This document shows, in pieces, positions 22,944 through 33,851 of a stretch of 64,000 nt of DNA. Positions within the stretch are counted from its first letter, which is position 1; every line of letters starts with the position of its first letter. Source of the stretch: Culex pipiens pallens (taxonomy: Eukaryota; Arthropoda; Insecta; Diptera; Culicidae); the NCBI RefSeq assembly GCF_016801865.2, contig NC_068937.1, forward strand, positions 72,886,813-72,950,812, written 5' to 3'. The notes beneath the pieces were generated by a model. The model was not told the DNA's origin. It saw only the letters and a list, made by a program, of their open reading frames with translations, and did no database searches. Made by a program: the position numbers and the translations under genes.

Positions 22944-24655
22944 ATGGGTCATTCCATCTGAAGCGGAACAGCATTTGAAAATTACCCTCTCCGATCCTGC
23001 TCAAATTTGGCAGAGCTGTTGATATTATCAAAACATGCAAGAATCCCAAATTTCATCCAAATCGGACCACCCCCTCCATTTTTGTACCTCCCCAAAAAAT
23101 CGACTTTTTGGCGATTTTTGACCAAACCTCCTAGTTTCAAACGGCGATAGCTCAAGAACCACAAATCTTAGAAGGTCTTAGACTCAATTTTGAAGGAAAT
23201 TGGACGTAGAATCCATTTCCGTGATCAAAATTTTGATTAATTTATTTTTTCTACCTGTATTGCGCAATTGAAAACTTTAAACGGCCGTATCTCAAAACAC
23301 CCCAACTTATTTTTTTTATTTGACCTCACCCTGGCCAATTGGTAAAATTCCCTGGCCAATTTTACATAAGAATCACTTTTCGACAGAAATGATTATGTTT
23401 CGTTCCAGAGATATCGAATTTTAAAGTTGTGTGTTTTCGAGATTGCCTACATGAGCTTCATTCGCCGCATCTGCTAGAAGCACACAGGTGGGCTGATCAA
23501 TAACTACTACCTGGCCATTTATTGAAATGATATTTCATCATAAATAATTTTTACCAAATTGGGCAAAAATTAACTGTATAACACTGAAGGAAACTGAAGT
23601 TTAATCGCGAATGTGTATCTGCTAAAAAAAAATGAAGTGAATTTCTGTGCTAACCCATAGGACAGAGCAATAACGACACACAGTAAAGGGCAGAATTGGA
23701 TTCCGACGGAGCGAGCAGGAAAATGCAATTAATCTTGTTAGTAACACTGAACAATAAGTGCACGATACTTTATTGAGTAAAAAATATGAATTAAAATGAA
23801 TAAAATTTGTTGATACGTTGTACTCTAATGAAAGACAGCATCTAATTCCAGCGTTCCTCTAATGTTGCCATATCAGCGCTTTGGCATTCAATTACAGCTG
23901 ATTAAAAGCGTTTTCAACTGAAATCGAGTGATAAATAGCTCAATAAGAAGTTAACAAGCAAGTTTCTATCGAGTTTTGCAAAATTTGTTGTTTAAATAGT
24001 GAAAATGAGTAAATTTGACGAAACTAGGAGCGAGGACTTAAGCTGCCAAAAAAAAAATCAATCATCTCCCAGAACACCAGGTAGCAGTTATTGATCAGCC
24101 CGCCTGTGTGCTTCTAGCAGATGCGGCAAATGAAGCTGATGTAGGTAATCTCGAAATCCCAAAACTTTAAAATTCGATATCTCTGGAACGAAACATATTC
24201 ATTTCTGTCGATAAGTGATTCTTATGTAAAATTGGCCGGGGAACACGATGGTGAGGTCAAATAAAAAAAATAAGTTGGGGTGTTTTAAGATACGGCCGTT
24301 TAAAGTTTTCAATTGCGCAATACAAGTAGAAAATCAAAATTAATCAAAATTTTGATCACGGAAATGGATTCTACGTCCAATTTCCTTCAAAATTGAGTCC
24401 AAGACCGACCTTCTAAGATTTGTGGTTCCTGAGCTATCGCCGTTTGAAACTAGGAGGTTTGGTCAAAAATCGCCAAAAAGTCGATTTTTTGGGGAGGTAC
24501 AAAAATGGAGGGGGTGGTCCGATTTGGAGGAAATTTGGGATTCTTGCATGTTTTGATAGTATCAGCAGCTCTGCCAAATTTGAGCAGGATCGGAGAGGGT
24601 AATTTTCAAATTTGCATTTTTTCGTGCACAGTTGAGATGGAATGACCCATATGCA
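22944..24655. mobile_element. Palindromic element B (TATGGGTCATTCCA family)
   Basis: Complete relative of element A. It begins CATATGGGTCATTCCATC and ends with its inverse (GATGGAATGACCCATATG). The arms pair over about 550 bp each, and the core resembles the core of A in direct orientation. A short unrelated block at 23882-24040 has an inverted match at 36608-36775. No coding frame I can support. Confidence 0.82.
23882..24040 (+). repeat. Short dispersed repeat, inverted copy at 36608-36775
   Basis: Contains TAAAAGCGTTTTCAACTGAA and ATCGAGTGATAA. The partner copy extends to a GGGGAAATTCTCG end typical of small mosquito MITEs. Non-coding. Confidence 0.6.
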
Positions 24656-24814
24656 ATTCAATATTAATTTTCCCCATACAGAGCTGGCTCTGTTCGCTGC
24701 ATACAGAGCTTAGCTCTGTTCTACCATACAGAGCAGGTAAGGAGTTTTTATTGAGCATATAGAGCTCGATGCGTCTCTGGTTGTAGGCACAGGTAATATG
24801 AAGCATGTTTGGTA
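24655..24814 (-). repeat. CTCTGTATG repeat and palindrome-arm fragment
   Basis: Inverse copy of 2925-3045 followed by GTAGGCACAGGTAATATGAAG, the block also present in the arms near 8960 and 17430. It stops at TTTGGTA, where the next element is inserted. Confidence 0.7.
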
Positions 24815-26066
24815 CACTCAAAAAACCTTTCACCACAAAGTTGCATGAAAATTCCGGTGGCAGCCAGTTTTTGGTCCGGAACAACGTTTTACATGAGTCA
24901 TGCAACTTCCGCCATGCATTCATGTCAATTCTGATTGATTTTCACGTTGCTTACACTCACACAAATAAATGTCACGTGAAATTCATGCCTGAAAATTTGG
25001 AGGCGTGGCTTGCAGTCAGCTGATGGGGAGTTTGCATGATAATCATGCCACAGCTGCATGGGAACTGGTATGGAAAAAATCCATGTGCCTTTTCATGCAA
25101 CATTGTGGTGAAAAATTGGTAGTGTGAGTGAGTGAGGGAAGGTTGCATGATTTTCATGTCTGAAAATTTCGGCTCGCTTGCTGGAGGATTCCGATCATCA
25201 GTTTCTTCTCGGCACTTGACCTGGCATGAAGCGCGTTCTGTTCAGCTTAGATTTTTTTTTTCTAAGAGCGTAAATTAGTTCGGAAATGCACACAATTAAA
25301 TATTTTGTAACGGAGAGTATGTATTTTCTATTTCTAAAAAAATAATTCAACGCTAACTTGTGCGTTTATGTTTTTTTCAGGCGACAAGACATCACAATTT
25401 TAAAACATGCCGGCCTACGTTGGACATCGGAACGAGCATCAAAAGGTGGAACCAAGCGATCAGGAAAAGCACGACTAAATTCTCCCCCGTCGCCTGCTGG
25501 AGCAGCAACGGACAAACCCACCAAAAAGAGCCAGAAGTTCAGCACCTCTAAGTTTCATGTATCGATCTTCTTCCGGTAGCTGGACTTGTTGACTGCGGTG
25601 ATGAGAGCGACACGTCGCCTTCCCGAGAAGCTGCTGCGGTTTCCTGCTTCCGCAAGTGTTATTTTAGTTGCTATGTGTAAGTGTAACGGAAGTGATTTGT
25701 AAGTGAAAAGTTGTATTAGACATTTTGAATGTATTGAAAATAAAAGTTATAAAAACTTTGCAGTGCGTATTATTTAATAAGAAGTATAATAATAAGAAAA
25801 CAAAAAGTAAGAAAGGAACAAAAGCCGCAATAAAATTCATGCAGCCTTCACGCGATGATCATGTCAATAGTGCATGAAAGGTCATGCACATCTCACGTGA
25901 AATTCATGCTAAATCCACTTGATACGATAGTGAATAGTCATCAATGCTCGGCTCGCTCCAGATTTTGTTTCCACCGGAAATTCACGTCAATGTTGCATGA
26001 TTAACTGTATGGAAAATAATCACAAATATTTTCATGCGGCCTTGTGGTGAAAAGTTTTTTGAGTGA
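24815..26066. mobile_element. CACTCAAAAAAC-ended element carrying a spliced cassette
   Basis: Ends CACTCAAAAAACCTTTCACC and, inverted, GGTGAAAAGTTTTTTGAGTG. It is inserted in TTTGGTAGAGATC, a site known uninterrupted near 8985, which leaves a TA on each side. The end regions are dense in TGCATGA/TCATGCA and CACGTGAA words (a dozen or more in 1.25 kb), which could be subterminal transposase sites. The core (about 25170-25770) has gene-like signals. Related sequences: 51379-62487 and 62488-62721. Confidence 0.75.
25381..25579 (+). CDS. Putative exon of the cassette inside the CACTCAAAAAA element
   Basis: A strong acceptor (TTTATGTTTTTTTCAG, ending at 25380) opens a frame to a stop at 25577-25579. 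It encodes a basic, serine/lysine-rich stretch with RTSERASK-like and PTKKSQKFSTSKF-like composition (SERASKGGTKRSGKARL). A polyadenylation-like ATTGAAAATAAAAGTTA lies near 25735. I recognise no domain. The layout matches the cassette at 52848-53160, including the same TGAAAATAAAA 3' signal. It may be a captured host exon or a relic element protein. Confidence 0.3.
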
Positions 26067-26282
26067 TAGAGATCGCCTGAGGAAAACTACATTCAAAATA
26101 GTTTTCACCACAAAGCTGCATGAACATATAGGTGATTTTTTTTCTCCATATTGGTTATCATGCAACATTGATGTGAATTCCCGGTGGAAGGTGGAATCTG
26201 CAGCGTGTCGACCAATGATGGCTGTTCACTATCGCATCAGGTGGAATTAGCATGAACTTCACGTGAAATATGTATGACCATT
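26067..26282 (+). mobile_element. Truncated relative of the CACTCAAAATAG family
   Basis: Contains CAAAATAGTTTTCACCAC and TGCATGAACATATAGGTGA, matching the left end at 51379-51430, then CACGTGAAATATG. It is cut by the following element. Non-coding. Confidence 0.6.
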
Positions 26283-26349
26283 AGGGTGCCCAGAATATGG
26301 GCAAATGTTTCAAAACCTCGCTCCACAAGCCGAAAACTGATCCCTAGGG
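26283..26349 (-). mobile_element. End fragment of the TTAGGGTGCCCAGAA element
   Basis: Reverse complement of 2110-2173. It stops at CCTAGGGTA, where the satellite begins. Confidence 0.75.
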
Positions 26350-27868
26350 TAGGGTACTAAAATACTAAAATACTAAAATACTAAAATACTAAAATACTAA
26401 AATACTAAAATACTAAAATACTAAAATACTAAAATACTAAAATACTAAAATACTAAAATACTAAAATACTAAAATACTAAAATACTAAAATACTAAAATA
26501 CTAAAATACTAAAATACTAAATACTAAAATACTAAAATACTAAAATACTAAAATACTAAAATACTAAAATACTAAAATACTAAAATACTAAAATACTAAA
26601 ATACTAAAATACTAAAATACTAAAATACTAAAATACTAAATACTAAAATACTAAAATACTAAAATACTAAAATACTAAAATACTAAAATACTAAAATACT
26701 AAAATACTAAATACTAAAATATTAAAATACTTAAATACTAAAATACTAAAATACTAAAATACTAAAATACTAAAATACTAAAATACTAAAATACTAAAAT
26801 ACTAAAATACTAAAATACTAAAATACTAAAATACTAAAATACTAAAATACTAAATACTAAAATACTTAAATACTAAAATACTAAAATACTAAAATACTAA
26901 AATACTAAAATACTAAAATACTAAAATACTAAAATACTAAAATACTAAAATACTAAAATACTAAAATACTAAAATACTAAAATACTAAAATACTAAAATA
27001 CTAAAATACTAAAATACTAAAATACTAAAATACTAAAATACTAAAATACTAAAATACTAAAATACTAAAATACTAAAATACTAAAATACTAAAATACTAA
27101 AATACTAAAATACTAAAATACTAAAATACTAAAATACTAAAATACTAAAATACTAAAATACTAAAATACTAAAATACTAAAATACTAAAATACTAAAATA
27201 CTAAAATACTAAAATACTAAAATACTAAAATACTAAAATACTAAAATACTAAAATACTAAAATACTAAAATACTAAAATACTAAAATACTAAAATACTAA
27301 AATACTAAAATACTAAAATACTAAAATACTAAAATACTAAAATACTAAAATACTAAAATACTAAAATACTAAAATACTAAAATACTAAAATACTAAAATA
27401 CTAAATACTAAAACTAAATACTAAAATACTAAAATACTAAAATACTAAAATACTAAAATACTAAAATACTAAAATACTAAAATACTAAAATACTAAAATA
27501 CTAAAATACTAAAATACTAAAATACTAAAATACTAAAATACTAAAATACTAAAATACTAAAATACTAAAATACTAAAATACTAAAATACTAAAATACTAA
27601 ATACGTAAAATACTAAAATACTAAATACGTAAAATACTAAAATACTAAAATACTAAAATACTAAAATACTAAAATACTAAAATACTAAAATACTAAAATA
27701 CTAAAATACTAAAATACTAAAATACTAAAATACTAAATACTAAATACTAAAATACTAAAATACTAAAATACTAAAATACTAAAATACTAAAATACTAAAA
27801 TACTAAAATACTAAAATACTAAAATACTAAAATACTAAAATACTGAAATACGAAAATACTAAAATACT
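26350..27868 (-). repeat. AGTATTTT satellite array 2
   Basis: About 1.5 kb of AAAATACT, the reverse complement of array 1, near 190 units. It holds more variants than array 1: ACTAAATACT deletions, AATACGT units near 27602-27630 and one AAAACTAAATA disruption near 27410. Confidence 0.97.
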
Positions 27869-28046
27869 ATAACACACTGAAATCCCGATGATTTGAAACC
27901 AACTGTTGAAAGGGGTCACTTTTTAGTTTGTCACGCTTTTCACACAGTGCTTACAATTACTACCATTTTGTTTGATAGTATGTGTGAGTCCCGTGAAAAA
28001 AGTGACCGTTCGTCACTTTTTAGTTCGACTTTGTCAAACCAACGGG
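27869..28046 (-). repeat. Satellite-flanking repeat, inverse of 283-449
   Basis: Runs from CACTGAAATCCCGATG to CAAACCAACGGGG and is the exact mirror of the sequence left of array 1. Confidence 0.75.
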
Positions 28047-28240
28047 GTAAAAACTAAAAAAGATTCAAACGAAAAAGTAACCAACCACCGGGGATTGAGT
28101 GTACTAAAATATTTAAATACTTCAATACTGAAATACTAAAACATTAAAATATTAAAATACCAAATTAGTAAAAAAAACAAAAAACAATTCATTTCAAATA
28201 ATTTCATCAATATTTGTGAAGCCAAATTAGAATTTTCTAT
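28047..28240. other. AT-rich spacer
   Basis: Degenerate AAATACT-like words and A/T runs between the satellite flank and the next MITE. No gene. Confidence 0.4.
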
Positions 28241-28798
28241 CATTTTGAGCAACTTTTGTTCTACGAAAAACATCACTTCTCTTGTTTTATCTTTTTCTTG
28301 TTTCGTTTTAAGTATTTTAATTTAAATTATTTTTTTGTTAGGTTTATGTTTGTTTTAGGTAGTAGTTTCGTCTTTTCTACCACCTCCTATCATTACATTT
28401 TGCCTATTTATTTTTTTCATGTTTTTACAGTAACTTTTTTTATTTATTTTTTGCATGTTTTCAACATTTTCTGCTTTGTAATGGCACCATAATCATTTAA
28501 ATTGTAAATAAATGTTAAGAGGCAAAGTCTGGGGCACTAGAAAAAATACTGCATTCTTCTTTTTACTTAAAGTCTAGGAAATGTTAGTAAAAAACACAAC
28601 CAAAGCATTTTAAAAATACATTTTTAAAAACATTGACGAAGTCACTCACAATAATCAAGTACTTCCAACCCACACAGTATTTAAAATTTAAGGGCTCTTC
28701 TTTCCAATGCTTTTTAAAGATCAAAAATTTGTTGAACAATGGATTTTTGGCGATTTTTTAAATCGAAGCCCGTCTAAAGGCGGGGTTGGGTTGTAGAG
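28241..28798 (-). mobile_element. TTAA-type MITE, end-truncated copy
   Basis: Reverse-complement relative of the complete copy 41871-42475, sharing GGCGATTTTTTAAATCGAAG and the right end GGGTTGTAGAGGG. One end is missing and the flanking TTAA is changed to ATAA. The 78-codon open frame is only T-rich sequence. Confidence 0.7.
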
Positions 28799-28799
28799 G

Positions 28800-31204
28800 G
28801 ATAACCTTGTCTGTTTGGAAGTGTGTGGTCTTAATCGTGTTCAGAGCCCCAAGATTAGTTAAATTTGAGTAGTCGTTTGCAGGTCACATAATACCCTTTG
28901 TGTTTAGGGTTTTCTATACAGCCGCCATCTTGGTTTGAATAACCTTGTCTGTTTGAAAGTCTGTAGTGGTCTTAATCGTGTTCAGAGCCCCAAGATTAGT
29001 TAAATTTGAGTAGTCGTTTGCAGGTCACATAATACCCTTTGTGTTTAGGGTTTTCTATACAGCCGCCATCTTGGCCGCCATCTTGGTTTGAATAACATTG
29101 TCTGTTTGGAAGTCTGTAGTGGTCTTAATCGTGTTCAGAGCCCCAAGATTAGTTAAATTTGAGTAGTCGTTTGCAGGTCACATAATACCCTTTGTGTTTA
29201 GGGTTTTCTATACAGCCGCCATCTTGGCCGCCATCTTGGTTTGAATAACATTGTCTGTTTGGAAGTCTGTAGTGGTCTTAATCGTGTTCAGAGCCCCAAG
29301 ATTAGTTGAATTTGAGTAGTCGTTTGCAGGTCACATAATACCCTTTGTGTTTAGGGTTTTCTATACAGCCGCCATCTTGGCCGCCATCTTGGTTTGAATA
29401 ACCTTGTCTGTTTGGAAGTCTGTAGTGGTCTTAATCGTGTTTAGAGCCCCAAGATTAGTTAAATTTGAGTAGTCGTTTGCAGGTCACATAATACCCTTTG
29501 TGTTTAGGGTTTTCTATACAGCCGCCATCTTGGTTTGAATAACCATGTCTGTTTGGAAGTCTGTAGTGGTCTTAATCGTGTTTAGAGCCCCAAGATTAGT
29601 TAAATTTGAGTAGTCGTTTGCAGGTCACATAATACCCTTTGTGTTTAGGGTTTTCTATACAGCCGCCATCTTGGCCGCCATCTTGGTTTGAATAACATTG
29701 TCTGTTTGGAAGTCTGTAGTGGTCTTAATCGTGTTTAGAGCCCCAAGATTAGTTAAATTTGAGTAGTCGTTTGCAGGTCACATAATACCCTTTGTGTTTA
29801 GGGTTTTCTATACAGCCGCCATCTTGGCCGCCATCTTGGTTTGAATAACATTGTCTGTTTGGAAGTCTGTAGTGGTCTTAATCGTGTTCAGAGCCCCAAG
29901 ATTAGTTAAATTTGAGTAGTCGTTTGCAGGTCACATAATACCCTTTGTGTTTAGGGTTTTCTATACAGCCGCCATCTTGGCCGCCATCTTGGTTTGAATA
30001 ACATTGTCTGTTTGGAAGTCTGTAGTGGTCTTAATCGTGTTCAGAGCCCCAAGATTAGTTAAATTTGAGTAGTCGTTTGCAGGTCACATAATACCCTTTG
30101 TGTTTAGGGTTTTCTATACAGCCGCCATCTTGGCCGCCATCTTGGTTTGAATAACCTTGTCTGTTTGGAAGTCTGTAGTGGTCTTAATCGTGTTTAGAGC
30201 CCCAAGATTAGTTAAATTTGAGTAGTCGTTTGCAGGTCACATAATACCCTTTGTGTTTAGGGTTTTCTATACAGCCGCCATCTTGGCCGCCATCTTGGTT
30301 TGAATAACATTGTCTGTTTGGAAGTCTGTAGTGGTCTTAATCGTGTTCAGAGCCCCAAGATTAGTTAAATTTGAGTAGTCGTTTGCAGGTCACATAATAC
30401 CCTTTGTGTTTAGGGTTTTCTATACAGCCGCCATCTTGGCCGCCATCTTGGTTTGAATAACCTTGTCTGTTTGGAAGTCTGTAGTGGTCTTAATCGTGTT
30501 TAGAGCCCCAAGATTAGTTAAATTTGAGTAGTCGTTTGCAGGTCACATAATACCCTTTGTGTTTAGGGTTTTCTATACAGCCGCCATCTTGGCCGCCATC
30601 TTGGTTTGAATAACATTGTCTGTTTGGAAGTCTGTAGTGGTCTTAATCGTGTTCAAAGCCCCAAGATTAGTTAAATTTGAGTAGTCGTTTGCAGGTCACA
30701 TAATACCCTTTGTGTTTAGGGTTTTCTATACAGCCGCCATCTTGGTTTGAATAACCATGTCTGTTTGGAAGTCTGTAGTGGTCTTAATCGTGTTCAGAGC
30801 CCCAAGATTAGTTAAATTTGAGTAGTCGTTTGCAGGTCACATAATACCCTTTGTGTTTAGGGTTTTCTATACAGCCGCCATCTTGGCCGCCATCTTGGTT
30901 TGAATAACCTTGTCTGTTTGGAAGTCTGTAGTGGTCTTAATCGTGTTTAGAGCCCCAAGATTAGTTAAATTTGAGTAGTCGTTTGCAGGTCACATAATAC
31001 CCTTTGTGTTTAGGGTTTTCTATACAGCCGCCATCTTGGCCGCCATCTTGGTTTGAATAACATTGTCTGTTTGGAAGTCTGTAGTGGTCTTAATCGTGTT
31101 CAAAGCCCCAAGATTAGTTAAATTTGAGTAGTCGTTCGCAGGTCGCATAATACCCTTTATGTATAGGGTTTTCTATACAGCCGCCATCTTGGCCGCCATC
31201 TTGA
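28800..31204 (+). repeat. 153-bp minisatellite, about 16 copies, with YY1/Pho-like motifs
   Basis: Units begin TTGTCTGTTTGGAAGTC at 28807, 28945, 29098, 29251, 29404, 29545, 29698, 29851, 30004, 30157, 30310, 30463, 30616, 30757, 30910 and 31063. The period is 153 bp, or 141 bp where one TTGGCCGCCATC is missing (the first unit is 138). Each unit ends in one or two GCCGCCATCTTGG words, the consensus site for YY1 and its fly counterpart Pho (known motif; binding here is untested). CAG/TAG and ACATTG/ACCTTG variants alternate, which suggests higher-order amplification. Confidence 0.95.
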
Positions 31205-31690
31205 ATGTCTTGCGTCTCTTTGAAAATTCCGCCTATCAACCTTTAAATTCGGATTCAGCTGGATCGATTTAGTCTAATTCATACTTTGTTCATTTTGTTT
31301 TCTTTGTTTGACAAAAAATATCCCAAAATTACAATTTTATGCTTGCTTTCCTTAGTGGCAATACCGGATTAGGCCCTTTGGCCATGTCGGTTGGAGACCA
31401 CTTCACTAAAATGCTAATAACTTTTTGGGGTTAACTCGGATCGTCTTGCACTCTTCTACAAAGTTGTTGGGCATTAAATTTCACATAAGAATATCACGTT
31501 TGGCAAATTTGGACACTCGCAACGCCACCTACAGGGAGAATTACGAAACTGTGCCGTTTCTCCATACATTTTGACGATTTTTCCCATACAAACTTCATGC
31601 CCGAGTATCAATGGGTTAATGTTGACCGATTTCGCTCAAATTTTGCACAGAGGCTTAGAATACCCTAGGGATCAGTTTTCGGCTTGTGAT
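31205..31690 (+). mobile_element. Copy of 1643-2128: shared flank and truncated TTAGGGTGCCCAGAA element
   Basis: 31205-31375 equals 1643-1814. 31376-31690 equals 1815-2128 apart from a missing T near 31510. It breaks at GGCTTGTG, short of the element's right end. The locus thus repeats the left edge of the window. Confidence 0.85.
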
Positions 31691-31988
31691 GCAAGATTGT
31701 ATGCAACGCATTTTTTAGTGCAACATTGTTTACACACAAGTTCGAGCCTAGATGTACATCTGTTCTCTGTGGATTAACGTAACGGTTCAAGTCATCCAAG
31801 TTCTTACCACTCACACCTACACTAATTTCTTTCAACCTTCCCCCTCCTGATCCTCTATATCTTCCGGTAGTGTTCATTTTGTATGCAATACTAGTTCGGC
31901 CACTACCCTTTTTTCCACAAGAAACCGGACTTTTACTGACTTGAGGCCGCGTCCCCCACCTTGCTCCGTAAAACGAAAAGGAAAACAA
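31691..31988 (-). CDS. Unassigned open segment, possible host exon
   Basis: On the minus strand the frame is open from about 31988 into the repeat boundary at 31690. It encodes a basic stretch (SCGKKGSGRTSIAYKMN, then KNLDDLNRYVNPQ). A pyrimidine-rich TTGTTTTCCTTTTCG precedes it. It lies in non-repetitive sequence 1.3 kb downstream of the Cabin1-like exon on the same strand, so it could be another exon of that gene. I do not recognise the sequence, and no donor site is secure. Confidence 0.3.
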
Positions 31989-32133
31989 ATCATCAATCGC
32001 AACTTAATTTGCATGATTTTTTTTCGAAATGTCGCTATTTCTCACTCCATTGCAACGTTACAGATTAATCTGTGGCACATGACAAAGTTTGAATTGAAAT
32101 AAGTTTTCCATAGTCACTACTTGTAGAAAACTC

Positions 32134-33119
32134 GAGGAATCGCAGTAAGCCGGGCGTGCGGGCAGACGTGTTTTTTTTCTGCTGTCGTTTTTTTTCTCTA
32201 CGATCAGTTTTTAGAAAAAAGTTTTCAGAAGTATTTGAATCAACGCGGATTTTTGGATTAAGCCAGTGGTTTCGGCAGTTGCGACGGTGGTTCCTGTGGA
32301 TTTATAAGAAGCTCGATTTTGGATCCTGGAAGAAGCACTGGCACGATGAACGCCATGAAGGCCACGATGGGTTATGTACCGGAATTGTCCGAACTACGAA
32401 CCGGTGCAAGAGATTGCTTCAAGGGTGCGCGTAGCAAGCTGCTGCTCGTGGCCAAAGATCCGGACGGTGGACCCGCGACCAGACGCTGAACAAGGAACAA
32501 GCCCAAGGTTGGATTCGTGGCGCACATGATTTCGACGACCATCGTCATCGTGGAAGAGTTTTTCGCCCATCTGGATGTGACGGAGAATATAAAAATACGG
32601 AAACGGTTGCCAGCTGCCTGGAGCTGTTGAATCTTGACTTGGTGAGATCTATCCATTTTATCTATCATTATTTGATAGATGATTTTATTCCCTTATTTTA
32701 TATAATATTCTATCAATCATATCCTTATTATCCCATTCCCACCTTCCTTTTCTCCTATCCACATTTCCTCCCCCTTCCCTCCCTCCCCCATGCCCCTAAA
32801 TATCATTATCTGCCAAATTTACACTAACACACCACACCACAACTGTTTCGGAGCGTTTGGTACGGTATGTCCACGCATCCTTCCTCCCCTGATGATTCTA
32901 TGAAATGTGATCCGTTCACAGAATCTGTCTCTGCGGTTAATGCAACGCAGTAGGCCTGGCCGCTTTAATTTTTGCTATACATTTTCGGGGTAACTCGGAT
33001 GTACTGTAATCATTAATTTTGACAAGAAAGGACTTGAGGCGTAATCTTACCACAAGTTCTTCCAGGATGCTTTCTTCGGACCGGCTGCGCTTGTGTTCGA
33101 TTAGATTAGATTAGATTAG
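32134..33119 (+). mobile_element. Non-autonomous non-LTR insertion with (TTAGA)n tail, copy 2
   Basis: A 986-bp insertion flanked by a 22-bp duplication (32112-32133 and 33120-33141, AGTCACTACTTG...). The 3' end GGCTGCGCTTGTGTTCGATTAGATTAGA matches that of 11235-12593. The inner 32190-32640 is GC-richer and codon-like (for example VGFVAHMISTTIVIVEEFF) and ends before GTGAGAT; it may be a captured transcript piece. 32650-32830 is pyrimidine-rich. No RT. Confidence 0.75.
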
Positions 33120-33141
33120 AGTCACTACTTGTAGAAAACTC

Positions 33142-33304
33142 AATACATCTAATCCGAATCTGTAATAATATGTATGTTATGGAATGATTTTCAAATCATA
33201 CGAGATTTTCGTGATGTTGCCGCCGGAATGTGTCAGCTGATTCTTATCCATTTATAGTTTTGAAGCGAACAAGCGCGAGTAAATATAATTAAATCGGTAC
33301 TTAC
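33142..33304 (-). other. Intron downstream of the Cabin1-like exon
   Basis: Starts at the donor GTAAGTACC on the minus strand (33304 downwards). It is short of any recognisable next exon before the non-LTR insertion at 33119. Confidence 0.45.
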
Positions 33305-33553
33305 ATTAAAAAAATTATTACTCCTTCTTTCTGTGAATATTCCTTGAACTAGAGCTCCCAATGCAGTTTTGTACGATCCTAAGAGCAGTTCGTAACACTT
33401 GTCAAAAGATTTTGTGATTCCAGGAGAATACATATAATGATACGCTAAACGATATAACGATTTATAATGCTCTGGAAATCTTGTTGCGCATTCTTCTAAA
33501 TTTTTTAAACATTCATTAAAAATTGCATCTCTTAACTCTGAGTCTACATAGTC
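33305..33553 (-). CDS. Cabin1: Internal exon of calcineurin-binding protein Cabin1-like gene
   Basis: An 83-codon, phase 0-0 exon. On the minus strand it is preceded by TTTTGTGTGTGTTTTTTAG and followed by the strong donor GTAAGTACC. The translation holds CATRFPEHYKSLYRLAYHY near its middle and ends TERRSNNFFN. That order (FPxHYKSLYRLA, then LLGS, then ER..NFFN) is what I recall of Cabin1, a TPR-rich nuclear protein of the HIRA histone H3.3 deposition complex that also binds calcineurin and MEF2. There is no stop and codon use is normal. It is the only conserved host exon in the window; neighbouring exons must lie beyond it, separated by repeat-filled introns. Confidence 0.65.
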
Positions 33554-33850
33554 CTAAAAAACACACACAAAAGAAATATATCAATACGTCAATACCAAAT
33601 AAACACTCAATTCACACAAACACGGAAACTGTAAAAAAAATATTATTTTGACAAGTTTGTATACAATAATTCTCGCAATTTGTTTTGTAATCCGATCATT
33701 TAATTATTTTGACTGATATCTTGTTATATTGGACAAATAAAACCCATCCCAGATGAACGAGGATGAATTAGTGACCATTCAGAACTATCCAATGATCATT
33801 CAAAAAATATTCACCATCTTTTAAACAATTTTTCTGAAAACATTTTCACA
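33554..33850 (-). other. Intron upstream of the Cabin1-like exon
   Basis: AT-rich sequence with the acceptor tract next to the exon and no recognisable repeat until the foldback arm at 33852. No exon seen. Confidence 0.45.
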
Positions 33851-33851
33851 A

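Noticed and set aside
28256..28492. 78-residue hydrophobic membrane protein
   Set aside because: T-rich MITE sequence; the homologous copy at 41871-42475 has no such frame.
28800..31204. CRISPR-like regular repeats
   Set aside because: Units are 138-153 bp with no unique spacers, and the context is eukaryotic transposons.
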